Below are positions 63,540 to 64,000 of a DNA stretch of 64,000 nucleotides, piece after piece; position 1 is the stretch's first letter, and each line of letters begins with the position of its first letter. This stretch comes from Hyphomicrobiales bacterium (GTDB lineage Bacteria > Pseudomonadota > Alphaproteobacteria > Rhizobiales > Xanthobacteraceae): positions 50,317-114,316 of the forward strand of contig JAKFYI010000035.1 of assembly GCA_021730985.1 (NCBI GenBank), in the 5' to 3' direction. The translations under genes were made by a program, and so were the position numbers. The notes below the pieces were generated by a model, which had not been told where the DNA came from, did not search any database, and worked only from the letters and a program-made list of their open reading frames with translations.

Positions 63540-63815
63540 AGGACCTCCGAAACAGCAAGACGGGCCGTCTACGGCACGGCCCGCATCATACTCCGCCTGG
63601 AAAGCAATTTGAATGAAGGGCACTCAAATCACGCAGGCAACATATAGGGTCATAATGCGGCATTTCCAGGCAAAATGCCCGTAAAATCGCGCATTGGTGA
63701 ATGGAATCTGCGACTTTCGCGGCCCTCGGTTGCGCGCGAATAACAGCGGCAAACCCATAGGCCTGCTGCAATCGCGGTGTTTTTCCGGCGTTTTTGTCGA
63801 GCGGCGCGGCCGAGA

Positions 63816-64000
63816 CTAGAAGGTCGACTTTAGTTTGAGATGATCGAGCCGGTGCACCGACGGCACGTCGATGCGGCGGGTGCCGCCGCTCTGGGTCATC
63901 CCGACTTCGACCACCTGTACGAGGCTCTCGGGCGAGGCGACATCGGGCCGACTGCGGTGATCAAGCAGTTCCACCCCGATCACGAGCCGGCCGAAGATGG
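63816..64000 (-). CDS. C-terminal end of an unidentified protein (partial)
   Basis: The minus strand is open for about 60 codons from the window edge to a TAG at 63816-63818. The residues FGRLVIGVELLDHRSRP, ESLVQVVEVGMTQSGGTRRI in pieces and HRLDHLKLKSTF end the protein. Third-position GC is high, as in neighbouring genes, which favours this strand; the other two minus frames have early stops. The family is not recognisable from this fragment. The gene begins to the right of the window. Confidence 0.45.
   Translation of the reverse strand, partial: IFGRLVIGVELLDHRSRPDVASPESLVQVVEVGMTQSGGTRRIDVPSVHRLDHLKLKSTF

Overview
The window looks like chromosomal DNA of a GC-rich alphaproteobacterium of the order Hyphomicrobiales, in the Bradyrhizobium/Rhodopseudomonas/Xanthobacteraceae range. 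The supporting signs are very high third-position GC, an NdvA-type cyclic glucan exporter, phasins, many Bug/TctC-type solute-binding proteins, palindromic intergenic repeats of rhizobial type, a CtrA-type box, an Irr-type iron box and an alphaproteobacterial tRNA-His without an encoded G-1. I saw no transposase, integrase, prophage module or CRISPR array. Genus and species cannot be fixed by reading alone.

Layout. 1-516: 5' part of putA (minus). 761-4294: a nitrate/sulfonate/taurine-type ABC transporter (SBP, ATPase, permease) facing a LysR regulator. 4516-11607: ndvA, an SCPx-type thiolase, a D,D-carboxypeptidase, a long-chain acyl-CoA synthetase and a DUF924 protein. 11696-15717: a complete tripartite tricarboxylate transporter (tctC-tctB-tctA) followed, after a large palindromic repeat, by a DHDPS/NAL-family aldolase. 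15805-19979: polysaccharide flippase, FemAB-like acetyltransferase and a medium-chain-type acyl-CoA synthetase. 20143-21643: three 11-bp boxes spaced exactly 42 bp, a small unknown protein, HU and a CAP-domain lipoprotein.

21769-34297 is a catabolic-looking block: ACMSD-like amidohydrolase, truncated Rieske protein, aromatic-ring FAD monooxygenase, triple-RidA fusion, glutathionyl-hydroquinone reductase-like GST, degenerate SDR and gentisate dioxygenase-like bicupin. Five orphan Bug proteins are interspersed. Degradation of a substituted or amino-aromatic acid is a reasonable inference, but several members lack canonical catalytic residues.

34298-40785: a secreted cysteine-bearing protein behind a region with two DnaA boxes and a perfect TTAA-N7-TTAA CtrA box, then tRNA-His, two phasins, a multi-PAS histidine kinase and a DUF1194 protein. 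41009-50570: an iron(III) ABC transporter (SBP plus fused permease, ATPase absent) behind an Irr-like box, a 3-oxoacid CoA-transferase pair, AsmA, a small membrane protein, and a polyamine-type ABC transporter (ATPase plus two permeases, SBP absent). 50620-51168: a CheY-like regulator.

51235-62282: glpK and glpD lie on the same strand but are separated by about 8 kb of accessory genes. These are a tandem family of four tiny paralogous membrane proteins led by a 76-aa membrane protein, a fused nuclease-methyltransferase with a frameshift at its 3' end, and a large autotransporter. The window closes with an FlK-like thioesterase, two small hypothetical proteins that overlap tail to tail, and the C-terminal end of an unidentified gene. 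The microprotein array beside the restriction-modification gene is the most unusual item I found.
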